This document shows, piece after piece, positions 28,301 through 39,105 of a stretch of 64,000 nt of DNA. The stretch is taken from positions 7,561,367-7,625,366 of the forward strand of contig NC_081339.1 in assembly GCF_022539665.2 (NCBI RefSeq), read 5' to 3'. This DNA comes from Daphnia carinata. Its lineage: Eukaryota; Arthropoda; Branchiopoda; Diplostraca; Daphniidae. The notes beneath the pieces were generated by a model. The model was not told the DNA's origin and searched no databases. It was given only the letters and a program-made list of their open reading frames with translations. The translations under genes were made by a program, and so were the position numbers. How positions within the stretch are numbered: position 1 is the stretch's first letter; each line of letters starts with the position of its first letter.

Positions 28301-29781
28301 GTTATTCGTAAAAAACTAACATCGGCCAAAATTGAAAAAGTAGGAAGGCTATAGCCTTCTCACTTTTTCCATTTCGTCAAATTGCAGATTTAATTAAAAT
28401 TAGGTTATATCGATTCAAAATTTATCGCTGATTACGAATATCATATTTATTTTGGCATTGGCCTTATTGTTTTTGAAATAATCGTAGAAAACTAACATTG
28501 GCCAAAATTGAAAAAGTAGGAAGGCTATAGCCTTCTCACTTTTTCCAATTTCGTCAAATTGCAGATTTAATTAAAATTAGGTTATATCGATTCAGAATTT
28601 ATCGCTGATTACGAATATCATATTGATTTTGACATTGTCCTTATAGTTTTTGAGTTATTCGTAAAAAACTAACATCGGCCAAAATTGAAAAAGTAGGAAG
28701 GCTATAGCCTTCTCACTTTTTCCAATTTCGTCAAATTCCAGATTTAATTAAAAATAAGGTTATATCGTTTCAGAATTCATCGCTGATTACGAATATCATA
28801 TTGATTTTGAAATTGGCCTTATTGTTTTTTAAATAATCGTAGAAAACTAACATCGGCCAAAATTGAAAAAGTAGGAAGGCTATAGCCTTCTCACTTTTTC
28901 CAATTTCGTCAAATTGCAGATTTAATTAAAATTAGGTTATATCGATTCAAAATTGATCGCTGATTACGAATATCATATTTATTTTGCATTGGCCTTATTG
29001 TTTTTTTTAAATAATCGTAAAAACTAACATCGGCCAAAATTGAAAAAGTAGGAAGGCTATAGCCTTCTCACTTTTTCCAATTTCGTCAAATTGCAGATTT
29101 AATTAAAATTAGGTTATATCGTTTCAGAATTCATCTCTGATTACGAATATCATATTGATTTTGACATTGGCCTTATAGTTTTTGAGTTATTCGTAAAAAA
29201 CTAACATCGGCAAAAATTGAAAAAGTAGGAAGGCCTTCTCACTTTTTCCAATTTCGTCAAATTGCAGATTTAATTAAAATTAAGTTATATCGATTCAGAA
29301 ATCATCGCTGATTACGAATATCATATTTATTTTGACATTGTCCTTATAGTTTCTGAGTTATTCGTAAAAAACTAACATCGGCCAAAATTGAAAAAGTAGG
29401 AAGGCTATAGCCTTCTCACTTTTTCCAATTTCGTCAAATTCCAGATTTAATTAAAATTAGGTTATATCGTTTAAGAATTCATCGCTGATTACGAATATCA
29501 TGTTTTTTTTGTTATTGGCTTTATAGTTTTTGAGTTATTCGTAAAAAACTAACATCGGCCAAAATTGAAAAAGTAGGAAGGCTATAGCCTTCTCACTTTT
29601 TCAAATTTCGTCAAATTCCAGATTTAATTAAAATTAGATTACATCGATTCAGAATTCATCGCTGATTACGAATATCATGTTTTTTTGTTATTGGCCTTAT
29701 AGTTTTTGAGTTATTCGTAAAAAACTAACATCGGCCAAAATTGAAAAAGTAGGAAGGCTATAGCCTTCTCACTTTTGTCAA
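25371..29781 (+). repeat. Satellite array, unit about 177 bp
   Basis: Some 23-25 tandem copies of an AT-rich unit are present. The GAAGGCTATAGCCTTC palindrome or a variant recurs at 25848, 26024, 26202, 26381, 26558, 26866, 27042, 27219, 27396, 27574, 27801, 27989, 28166, 28344, 28520, 28697, 28875, 29052, 29229, 29400, 29577 and 29753, mostly 176-178 bp apart. The first units (25371-25800) are strongly diverged. One junction near 26700 lacks the palindrome, units near 27700 and 27950 carry insertions, and the copy at 29229 has lost 6 bp of the palindrome. No unit is coding. Confidence 0.95.
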
Positions 29782-29950
29782 AATCATCCAAAAATCGAAA
29801 ACCCTTGGAATACGTTGAAAGTCACAAGATATTTTCATAATTTAATGCTGATTCGGAAAAAAATGATTCGTTTTTTCCTCAAATCAACTGCTTTTGAAAT
29901 AATCCTAATAAATGTGATGTAGAACATCAACGCCAGAACGTACTAGCGCA
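29782..29950 (-). repeat. Right inverted arm of the satellite element
   Basis: This is the inverted counterpart of 25203-25370. It directly abuts the last satellite unit, whose palindrome starts at 29753. Its outer edge reads GAACGTACTAGCGCA on the plus strand. Confidence 0.8.
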
Positions 29951-31168
29951 CCGTTTTATCTTTTTATTTTAGAAATCTCAAATCTCCTGAAAAATATAAA
30001 GTTAATTTCCATGATTTTCGTTGATATTGAATCTAAAGCACGCCTACTCATTGTTAAATTAAATGTAAAAAAAATTACAAAATTGGTGGAAAAGTTGGGC
30101 TTATTTTTGTTGTTGGGCTTGTTTGTTTGTCGGGCTTATTTTTATGTCGGGCTTATTTTCAAGCTCATACAAATTGCGTTTTCGCTTGTGGCTCAGTGGT
30201 ACATGCGTTTTTAACACTAATTCCAAGCATGTGTGCAGTTGAGAATCAACAGTAAACAAATAACAATCACAATGAAGGCCAAGCTTCTGTATCGCCATTC
30301 TATTTATTAAAGTAATGTCAAGGTTAAAATGCTTACGTTCAAGACTACTCGATAGGGAATCGCGGATGTCTTCACTCACGACAACACTTTTTCAGTGAAT
30401 TTAACCTCGATCTTTACGTATTATGAAAATAGATGGATAGTTTTATTTTGGGAAAAGGGGGCGGAGGAGGAAGGAGCTGTTTACACAGCAATTTTGCGAT
30501 ATGTGTAGCCTTGCCGTCCATGGCGAAATGACCTACTTGTGGTCCAATCATCACATTAATTTAACAGGAAATAGTCAATCGTTTTTCGTGGTTCATGGCA
30601 ATCCAACACAGTAAAAAAACACTAGAAATTAATATTCTATTGCCACATCGTTGCGCAAAACGTTACACGACATGTTTATTTGGCCACACTGGAACACTCA
30701 TAGGATGCAATTGGCAAGGCAAATTGAGTTAATAGAAACAACTCAAATAATTCGTTTGAATTTCCGAAATCGGCTTCTAGATAAGAGAGCATGCACGCAC
30801 GTATAATATGCACGGACGCGGTATAGGGACATTTACACAAAAGTAGATTAGAAGAAAAAATATCTTCTGCTACGTTAAATGCGAAATCTTTTTCAGATCG
30901 GCGATAATATCAACAACAAATTGGACGTAGATGCTTTACAGACCAAAGAATTTCGTTTCGTGTCGTGAAGGGTAGACTGGCGAGGAATGAAGCAAGCAAA
31001 AACGAACAAAGGAAAATAGTTTTCCTGACTGGCACGACTAATGCTGTTGATAAACAAACAAAAAACGACACTGGTTTTCTCTCTCGTTTGTGGGCAGAAA
31101 GAATCTGAGCTCTTATCGATAATCCTAATCGTATTTTTTAAGAAGCATTACAAGAACAAAAGCTTATT
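29951..31168. other. Gene-free stretch between satellite and phospholipase A2
   Basis: No coding exon is supported. Short direct repeats of GTCGGGCTTATTTT occur near 30128-30162. A tRNA-like segment starts near 30189. The remainder is ordinary A/T-rich intergenic sequence up to the stop codon of the phospholipase A2 gene. Confidence 0.4.
30181..30260 (+). other. Possible tRNA-derived fragment
   Basis: TGGCTCAGTGG at 30189-30199 fits the polymerase III box A consensus and looks like a tRNA D-arm. About 45 bases downstream GTTGAGAATCAAC could be a decayed T-arm hairpin. The acceptor stem does not pair, so this is not a functional tRNA gene. It may be a tRNA pseudogene or the head of an old SINE. 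Confidence 0.3.
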
Positions 31169-33822
31169 TCAATACGGAATGGGATCGCGGAGGTGAGCTC
31201 TTTTTCTCCATTCATTCTGTGTACATTTCCCCCACCACGAGCTTTTCTTGCAAACTTTCTCTGGTTTGAGCACAAAACACCTGTAATAAAGGCAAATAGA
31301 GTTATGATGCGCCATCGTCAATGATTTCTTATTCAATAATATTTACTTGATTTGAATGATGTTGAAGAACAGTTTGCCTACCAAGTTGGAGGCAGCCGTG
31401 TTAGCTTGCTTTAAACAGGAACGGAATCTAATTTTATAAAAAAATAAACAAAAATGTTGTTAGATTCCTGGCTGAGGCGACTAAAAAGCCTGTAATTTCG
31501 TCTGAAGGCAATCAAACGTTCCAAATAAGTGCCAAGAAAAACGGAATGAAAGTTCGGCTGGACCGCTGAAGGCAAGGCGATATCGGCCAAGAAGGTCAGC
31601 ATACTGTGGCCCGTTCCCATTTTCATGCTAACGGTCCCTAACGCACCAAATCCTACATGATTTCTGGGCGTTGTATACGAACTGACAGAACTGCATACTT
31701 AACCCTATACCTTCAAACATTTACGACAAAGATGGATCGAACTGGCCTTGCATAAATTCTCTGCAATTTCAAATTGGTCTCTCCAATATCTCCTACGTCC
31801 TTGGCGAACCCCTTTCTAATTTCGCTTTCTTTAACCATCTCTATAACGGAACTTTACGCATCCTTTCGACATCCAAAACAATTGAAGGCAGGAGGGCAGG
31901 GGGAGGGAATTTACCTGTCGTCGCAAGTGCAATGCATGGCCGTATAAGGCCGGCTATTGTACAGACCAAATTTCTCGGACCAGGCCGTGATGTGTTGGGG
32001 ACACTGCATGTCGTGCTGGCGACAGCACCTGTCCGCTGCTGCATAGCCGCCCAGGTTAGATGGTCCATCGGCCCGATTACCTTTACCGCACCATTTCGTG
32101 TGGGGAACTATGTAGAGATCATCTGCTTCACGCCTTCTCCTACAAATACGCAAAAGGAGGTTCGAGGTTCGCATTTTGCTGATTCAACTGCATTGTGAGG
32201 GGATCTTTTGTTTTTTTTTGCTGTTATGTTGAGATGGTTGTTGTAAAGAAGGTTTCGAATAGCCGGAAGACGCAAGACAACTTGGAGTGTGTGTGTTAAT
32301 CAAGAATAGAATTCCCCGAGAAAAACGAAAACAAAAAGACTAAGGGACAGTAACGAATGAGAGAAGCCGAAACAAGTCTCAGATTAAAGACATCTGACAG
32401 CTGGAAAACGGGCTATGAAAGAGGATTTGTTTTTAAAAGAAAAAAGCTGAGACTAAATTGTGTTTAGTGGTGGAAAGACGTGCATGCCTTTTGTTTCTGT
32501 AACATTTTCGAGAAGACTTTTGTACACCGCTTGAATAGTTTCCCAAACAACAACTGTAACGCTAAAATAAATTGCCTAAAATTAGACTATACAGTCCCAA
32601 GTACTGCACTCGTGCAGTTCGTACTTCACCTCTCATCGCAGTCGCACGCAGATATCGTGATCGGTCGGTTGTTGGTGATGTCGTACTTGGATTTCTTACT
32701 CTTGATTGTCTCCGGGCAGTGATCATGACGGCGGCAGCAGCGGTCGACGGCCTGTTCTGCTCCCAAATCCTTGTACTGGGTGGCACGATGCCCGGATCCG
32801 CACCAAATCGTTCCAGGCATCATCATGATATCGCGTTTCCTCCTGCTGCGTTTGTAATAACGCAAGGTGTTGACTCCAAAACCAATGATATTTCAAAACG
32901 ATGCCCTTCTCCCCGTCCCTCCATAAAATGTTTAAATCTTATGCTAACCCTCTTTGTACATTTCCAAGTCCAAAAGCAATGAAAAGAGGGAGGAAAAAAG
33001 ACTGAAATTTGTAAAACGAAAAGTAGTGATCCATCAGAGGGGAAAAAGAGAGAAACCCAGTTAGTAAGATAAACCACAAAGTTAAAATTACAATGTAAGA
33101 CAATATACAAGAAGTAGATTTGAGTAGAACTCAGGTAGATGAATCTGGTTTACGATTCCCAAGAAACGCTGGAAGCAAGGACGGATGGGTTAACTCATCT
33201 ACTCTCGTACCTGACAGATGACTGATCCTCAGATTGACGGGCAGCCTTGCGCATACGTGAGTGAAGCTGGCGGCATTCCGCTTTCATTCGACGGTAAACA
33301 GTTGATCGTGCAAGATCTTCCGGCAGGTCTGACCGTTTCTCGATAATGCGAATGGTAGTGTTGTGACCGATGGATGATAACTGCCGATATTCGTTAGTTA
33401 GTTTCTCTTGGAAGGCAAGAGCCGTCTCTGTATCTGTGATGTATTCGCAATCTTGCAGTGACAGGTCAGCGTCGTATATCAGCTGAATCAAATGACGTCC
33501 GTCAGTCATTTGGCGGAGCACAGCTCCTTCTCTGTTTGTCAACAAGTGAGCCATAGTTAGTATAATGTAACGTTAAATGAATATGAAAACGAAAGATTAT
33601 TTACTTGGTCCCGTTGAGCGTGAAGACTGCAGCCGTTTCCTTGAGCGCAATGCCATTGAATGAAAACCGGCGCTCCACCTCACCATCTTCGAGCACGTCA
33701 AAAGCGTAAAAATTGGGCATCACCGGATCCACTTCGGTTTCGCTCAATCTGGCAGCTTCCAACCCGATCGTCGTACAAAGAGCGAAAAAAACAATAGCCA
33801 AAATGCGCGCAATCTTAGCCAT
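31169..33822 (-). CDS. Secreted group III phospholipase A2 with alternative core exons
   Basis: The product is a calcium-dependent secreted phospholipase A2 of the group III (bee-venom-like) family, hydrolysing the sn-2 ester of phospholipids. Exons are 33605-33822, 33211-33531, then a catalytic-core exon (32630-32845 or 31915-32139), then 31347-31427 and 31169-31280. Every internal junction is in phase 2, giving 315 or 318 residues. A signal peptide starts at MAKIARILAIVFF. The propeptide of about 150 residues ends at an Arg-rich site inside each core exon. Each core has the W-C-G-x-G calcium loop and the CCRxHD active-site motif. The last exons carry the family C-terminus (NLVGKLFFNII, then Cys residues). 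A TACTAAC-like branch point precedes exon 2. It may act in digestion, immunity or lipid signalling; the sequence does not say which. Confidence 0.88.
31915..32139 (-). other. Phospholipase A2 core exon, version 2
   Basis: This exon of 225 nt has the same phases at both ends as version 1. It has its own Arg-rich site (RRRR), calcium loop (WCGKG) and active-site segment DRCCRQHDMQC, with one extra residue between the HD pair and the next Cys. It ends CTCDDR. The two versions differ at most positions outside the motifs, so the duplication is old. Confidence 0.85.
32630..32845 (-). other. Phospholipase A2 core exon, version 1
   Basis: This exon of 216 nt starts with a single base completing a codon and ends in phase 2. 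It encodes the RRKR processing site, the calcium loop (WCGSG), the active-site segment DRCCRRHDHC and the CDCDER end. It lies upstream, in transcription order, of the homologous exon at 31915-32139 and is separated from it by an intron of about 490 bp. Confidence 0.85.
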
Positions 33823-35005
33823 AATTTTTGAGTTTCGGTTTGGACGGAACAGATAGAATGTTCGAGTTGAAAGCGCCAGACGAGACTGCCGCTCCAATGG
33901 CTCAAGCCGGTCCACCACTACGATGAAAATAATGATCTCAAATGAAAAAGGAGAGATCTCCGCAGGGGATAACCAGGTAAACGGAGCAATCCACAGCAGA
34001 TGGAGCTCCAATAGGAGTCGTCAGATTTGCTGACGTCAAATGGCACCATATTCAAACAGATTTCCCCCTGAAGGATCCTTCACTCGAATACACGGGTCTG
34101 CCCTTCAGGCTACCGAACCGGCCTCTGGTTTCGTCCAATCCAGCACTTCTAACAACTCTGTACTCCGTGACGTCAAATCGTACGACCGACCCCCTCCCTC
34201 TCCAATTACATCGCCAACGGGCGAAAAGAATACAAAAAAAAATTGGATATGTGCCTTCACTTAGCATTCCTTCCCTTTCTCTCCCTCACTATGCCTTTTT
34301 CGGCCGAAAATACGAAATTCGGCCGCTATATATAGCGGCCTTTAATTATCTGTTCGGCCTTGTTATCGGCCTTACTCTTTTCTATTCTTGTACTCGCTCG
34401 CGGCGTATGGTATTCATTAATGCGCCCAATAATAGCAAAGAGGATGGCAATTGAGCCGGCCAAGTGAAAAGGACGCATCATTTTGTCAGAAAGAGCTTAC
34501 AGTGTGAAACCATCTCGGATTTCTTTCGCTGTCGACTAGAACATTCGGTAGCGTCCGTGCCATCCGCGTGATCACCATCTCAAGAGCCCTCATAGTTCTC
34601 CGGTCTAGGGAATCCCGATTAGACCATAACGGAGACGCATCTGCTTACATGCCCCTCTAGCGTTACACTAGTAATAACGAGCATCAGAACGGATGCGCAA
34701 AGTTCATTGGGCACAAACAGCGTAAGATCAACTAATTCCACATATGGCATCAATTTCTTTCCTTTTGTTAAAAGAAAAAAAATAAAGGTCTTTCCGCTGA
34801 TCAAGTGACTCGTGTTTAATTTTGATTGGCGAAACTCTACGGCGACGTGTAAACACTTTCCGTAAATAGAATTCGTCAAACGGGCAAATCGCAGATCACA
34901 ACAAAAATGTTTTAAAGTCCAGAACGCAAGGATAAAGGGGAAAAACAATGAGTATCTCAGAAATAAGACATCGTGGTTTACATTTGAAGTTCGAGATACA
35001 ATGTT
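33823..35005. other. Intergenic region between the two phospholipase genes
   Basis: It contains the phospholipase A2 promoter side and the 3' flank of the phospholipase B-like gene. A cluster of CGGCC motifs with a perfect 20-bp palindrome lies at 34295-34370. No coding exon is supported. Confidence 0.45.
34321..34340. repeat. Perfect 20-bp palindrome
   Basis: GGCCGCTATATATAGCGGCC is self-complementary over all 20 bases: GC-rich outer arms around a TATATA centre. CGGCC is repeated around it at 34299, 34320, 34355 and 34367. It could extrude as a cruciform or bind a dimeric factor. The function is unknown. Confidence 0.9.
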
Positions 35006-37143
35006 TTAGAGAGTCCACTTGGTCTGAACTGGTTGAAATTTCCAAAGATCAGGATGGCCAACGTGGGACAAGTTAGTAAAATCAGATTCGCTCCATCTAA
35101 ACGCCGGTAGAGAGTCGTAGGTCGGTCCGCCAACCGCAATAAAGTCCAATGAAGACATGAGTTGATGTGAGGTAACCTTGCAGTCAGTAGCACCGTGAGA
35201 ACGGTGGCTCAACGCATGGAAAGGATAAGTGCCGTTAGCAGGATTCAGATCGTTACGAGCCGAGATGGCGTTTTCTCCAGAATATTTCGGATCGCATTTG
35301 TCGCAGCGAGAAAGCGGGTCATTGCGGTAATCGTTGTATCTCATCTAAATAAAAAAAGACAGGTTTAGTGGTAGTACTTTCCCAAAATAGAACGTAAGAG
35401 GAAACTCACCATCCTTATCATTGAATCCATATCGGTGACTTTGGATTCGTCACGTTTGAAAATTAAAGCACGAGGAGTTTTGTCGTAAGAGAACCAATCA
35501 CCGTATTGTTCAACGAGTGCTGGTACACCAGACAGATTGAAGATCGACGGAAAGTACGGGCTGTTGTAGGATGGCCAGAAAGCTTGGGCTCTCAAAACGT
35601 CGGTCATATCGCGAGATTCGATTAGCGTCGGTAACTGTTCAAGAACCCAGAAGAGACCGTCACGAAGAGGTTTGCCCGGTTTGAAGAGCTTGTAATCGAC
35701 AATCATCCATTGATTGTTGTATGTGCCGCTGTTGTGGCGACCAAAAACGTCGGTCCATTCTTTGCCTTTATCATCAATAATGAAATGGTCAAGGCACTAC
35801 ATTACTTTAAGTTAAAAGGCTCTAATACCAGTTGAAGCAAGGCGATTTGCGACCATGGACCGAACTCCTTCAAGAACTTGTCCGGTGGGTTTGATGTACT
35901 TGAATAGCTCTTCATCTGAAAGAATGAAAAAAATTATCATTATTATGTATCAGTATCTGTGTAATATGCATAATCATGAAAATGTTTACTGTTATTTCCA
36001 ATGGTAGTTTCCATTGAAACGAGGCCAGAAGAAATGACGGTGAAATCGTCTCCTGAGTATAACAGGCCGGGGTAAGAAGAAAACGACATGGAATGGCCTG
36101 GAATAAGTGCCGAGTCTTCGTCGGCCGTTTGATGTACTTCCAGACTGTATTTCTTCAAAATTCTGATCATCGATTCGTAACCGTTCCATGTAACGTGGGA
36201 AGTGTAGATGTCTGATGTTTCGGGAAGCACTTTGATTAAGGCAGAGCATGACGCAACCATATGACGTCGACCAACTTTATTAAGTCGCCAATCCTTGTTC
36301 ACTTGTCGAGGGACAAACATTTGTTCAAACTCTTCCATATCTCCAAAGATATTGAACCAACTTTGAATGAAGATAGAAAAGATTTATATATGAAAAATAT
36401 TAAAACATTTGCTATATTAATGTTAACTTACAGAAATCCATAGCTTCCCATTGAATGGCCAGTATTAACTGCGGCTTTTTCCCAACCAGTTGCCATTCCT
36501 TCCATTTGCTCATAGAATAAACCAACCTAAAGAATTGCATTTTGTGCAATTTAGATTGGCGTGAAATTTAAAACAATTATTTACAAAATAAAATAACTAA
36601 ATAGGCTGTGGGTGACTAATACCTGATGCCAGAATGGGCTTGTGTTTCTCAGTTTTTTGTACATCTTGTTAACCCATTTTGTATTTGTAGTTAAAAAAGT
36701 ACGTAGCTTGCTACAGTAGGCATCTCGCCCCTGACAATAATCTTGAAGGGTATTCAAGTACGAGAAATAGATAAGCTCATGGGTAAGATAGCCTTCTAGG
36801 AAGCCAGCTGCCTTAGACTGCATAGTATCTGGAAAGTTCCCATTGGCCCAGACCTCAAAATTTGCCCATCTGCAACAGAGTAATTAACAATAAGATACCC
36901 TACATTCTTATACATGTAAAATAGAACATACCCTGTTTGGTTAATGGAGTTTGTGAACTTTGCCCCAGCAACGTATTTGTCGCGAGGTGGCTGGTTGTTA
37001 ACAATCACAAATTCTTCATTATTTTCATCAAACACCACATAGGCTGTTGTTGATTCGTTCTCTTGGATAAGTTCTGCAGATTGGGCAGAAATCAAAAGTA
37101 AGCTAAGGCTTAACAACATACAGGGAAGATGACGATTGTTCAT
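35006..37143 (-). CDS. Phospholipase B-like lysosomal hydrolase
   Basis: This is a member of the phospholipase B-like family (PLBD1/PLBD2, Drosophila lama), which are lysosomal or secreted N-terminal-nucleophile amidase-fold proteins matured by self-cleavage. Seven exons, all with GT-AG borders and matching phases, are 36932-37143, 36623-36869, 36432-36526, 35990-36360, 35829-35915, 35410-35765 and 35006-35344. They give 568 residues, the usual family length. The signal peptide covers roughly residues 1-22. The family motifs GYLTHELIY, FNIFGDMEE, SFSSYPG, SGLVSMETT, NSGTYNNQWMIVDY and DFIAVGGPTYD are present. The nucleophile Cys is about residue 223 in ASCSALIK. Several N-x-S/T sites fit a glycosylated lysosomal enzyme. 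Nothing is missing. The natural substrate is uncertain for the whole family. Confidence 0.93.
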
Positions 37144-38253
37144 CTTCTTCGAATGACACGCTTCAACTAGTGAAAACTTCTGAAACGCAGCAAATCTTTC
37201 TCTAGTTTCTCTTCGACGCTGAAACGCCCCCTAAAAACTTATCGTCGACTGTTGTTTTGAAGTTCAACAGCTGATTAAAAATTTCTAGACCACCTATTGG
37301 CCGTGAGGGAAACTGTTGCGTAGTTTCGAAAATGAAAGCGGAAAAATTAAGTCGTCAAGCAGCATCTGCGTCCTAGTTAAATACCCCTGCAATAATAGAA
37401 AGGTTAGACTTTCACCAAACACGCTCACTAGAATCCTTCAACTTCCCTCGCCCCTAGCGATTCCATCATTTGTTTTCATGGTGGCCATTAATGATATTGC
37501 TATTTAAAAAACACGTCAATACTCCGAGCGTTGCTATGGTCAACCGCGCAGCTATTTCACACTTTGCAATTCTAGCGGACATAAAGAGAAAGTAAGTATG
37601 TAGAAGGAATGGATACGCGAAGTTTTATTTTTGCATTGTAAAAGGGCCCTGAAAGAATGAGTAAAACTATTAAACATAGGATAGATTTGCCACATCCAAT
37701 AAAACAAAAGCTGTTCAGAAACCATGCTAGTTGGTTACCGTTTTTTCTCCCATATTGCATAAGCCTTAGTTTTCATGTGGATAGTGAAATTGCAAGTTTG
37801 AATGAATATGTACTCCAGTCACAAAATTGCTCGTTCGTTTTTTAAAAATTTTCTCAACCGTTTGGAGGAGATTTATTTTCCGCAATGAAGCAACACAACA
37901 GAAGAGAAAGTTCAGAATCATTCATTACTGCGCGCACGTCAATCCTACATCACAGTAAATATGGAAGATAAACGTTCGAAATATATTGGGCATTTGATAG
38001 TGGTCCATTGCCTTATATAATTATTTTAAATTAATCATTCCCTTCATGTCTGGTGGCACAGGTAAGTTCGATTTGCCCGTTTAGTACTAGTCAAGGAGTA
38101 AATCATGCCGATATTTGTCACGAAGCAGAAATCCAATGCAATCATAGCGTTTTTATTCGTGGTCATAGAGCACATCGATCTTGTCCGTTACATAAGTCAC
38201 ATAAATTAAAATACAATAAAAATCAGGTAAAAACAATATTGCAATCAATGCGG
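37144..38253. other. Intergenic region, no gene seen
   Basis: This is the 5' flank of the phospholipase B-like gene and the 3' flank of the Ala/Tyr/Pro-rich gene, which is transcribed toward it. Open frames are short and without splice support. Confidence 0.4.
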
Positions 38254-39027
38254 TCAAACACTTGGGTATGCTTCACTTGGCTGCACTGAGGCAGTAACTT
38301 CCTGTGTCACTGCGTCGCTGTCGGTTCCTGTTGGAGGATAAGGTCCAGCTGGAACAATCTCACCACCTGGATACTGCATCATCCAGGTCTTTCTCCGTAA
38401 AACAGAAAAATGGTAATTACGTTCCAGAAATTAAGACAATTAATATTACCTCGGGTGCTGATGCTGCACTACCATACTGCACGTATTGTGGGCCAGCAGC
38501 ACCATACCCCCCAGTGTAGAAGGCATAAGGTTGCATAGCTGCTTCTACATTGGCAGGTACTGGAACTGGGGCAGCATAGGCTGATGGAGCTGTGTAGGCT
38601 GCTGATACATCACCTGAGGCTGGACCGGACATGGCATATGCAACAACTGGAGGTTGATAATACATCGAAGAATAGTCAAGCGATTGCTGTTGTCCTCCCA
38701 TCACCGCTCCAGAACTGGCCAGTACAGGAGAGACGGGCAACAAACGGCCGGACATGTCTGATGAAGCAGTGTCATCGGAGGCATACATCGGCACGTACAC
38801 CTTCTTGGCTACGAGAATCACCTTTCGTTTGTTCGGTGCTGGTGTCACTTTGGCCAGCTTCTCATATTTATCAGATTTCAGATTGAGAAACCAAGCATCG
38901 CACACAACCAACAAGCTCAGCATTGACAAGGTAACAAGTACAGACTAATTCCAACAGAAAAATTGTTAAAATTCATCTTAAAAATTTAACACACTGATAA
39001 ATTTAAAATGAACTGCCTTACCTTCAT
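38254..39027 (-). CDS. Secreted Ala/Tyr/Pro-rich protein
   Basis: Three coding exons are 39022-39027 (only Met-Lys), 38450-38944 and 38254-38373, giving 206 residues. The tiny first coding exon splices into a hydrophobic signal peptide (SVLVTLSMLSLLVVCDAWF). After a short basic segment (KVTPAPNKRKVILVAKK) the protein is low-complexity, rich in Ala, Tyr, Pro, Ser and Gly (PVVAYAMSGP, AYAAPVPVPAN, GGYGAAGPQYVQYG), and ends PSEAYPSV. No chitin-binding consensus is visible. A Met-Lys-only first coding exon and this composition are common in arthropod cuticle and matrix proteins, so a structural extracellular role is likely but inferred. A TATA box lies about 70 bp upstream of the ATG. The start of the third exon was chosen by phase and composition. 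Confidence 0.7.
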
Positions 39028-39097
39028 GTCGAAATATAGTAGTTTGGTGGATGGAGGTAAAAGTTGATCTGCGTATGACATGTAGCATTACGTCTCG

Positions 39098-39105
39098 CTT
39101 TTATA
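39098..39105 (-). promoter_or_regulatory. TATA box of the Ala/Tyr/Pro-rich gene
   Basis: TATAAAAG on the minus strand lies 71 bp before the ATG, leaving room for a transcription start about 30 bp downstream and a short 5' UTR. Confidence 0.7.

Larger units (their letters stand above)
25203..29950. mobile_element. Inverted-repeat element carrying a satellite array
   Basis: The satellite array lies between two inverted copies of the same sequence, 25203-25370 and 29782-29950. Read outward to inward, both arms share TGCGCTAGTACGTTC near the outer edge and a block with CTTGTGACTTTCAACG and ATTCCAAG near the inner edge. No transposase frame exists inside. Weaker similarity continues outward beyond both arms for perhaps 70-90 bp, so the true ends are not fixed, and I found no clear target-site duplication. 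The structure fits a non-autonomous inverted-repeat (foldback-like) DNA transposon whose internal tandem repeats expanded. The alternative is a satellite block that gained inverted flanks by rearrangement. Confidence 0.6.

Noticed and set aside
25203-29950. CRISPR-like array
   Set aside because: The repeats are about 177 bp, contiguous and without unique spacers, in eukaryotic DNA. It is a satellite.
31411-31626. Minus-strand 71-codon frame as the last phospholipase exon
   Set aside because: A different frame of the same DNA, entered by a phase-2 acceptor at 31427, encodes the conserved family C-terminus.
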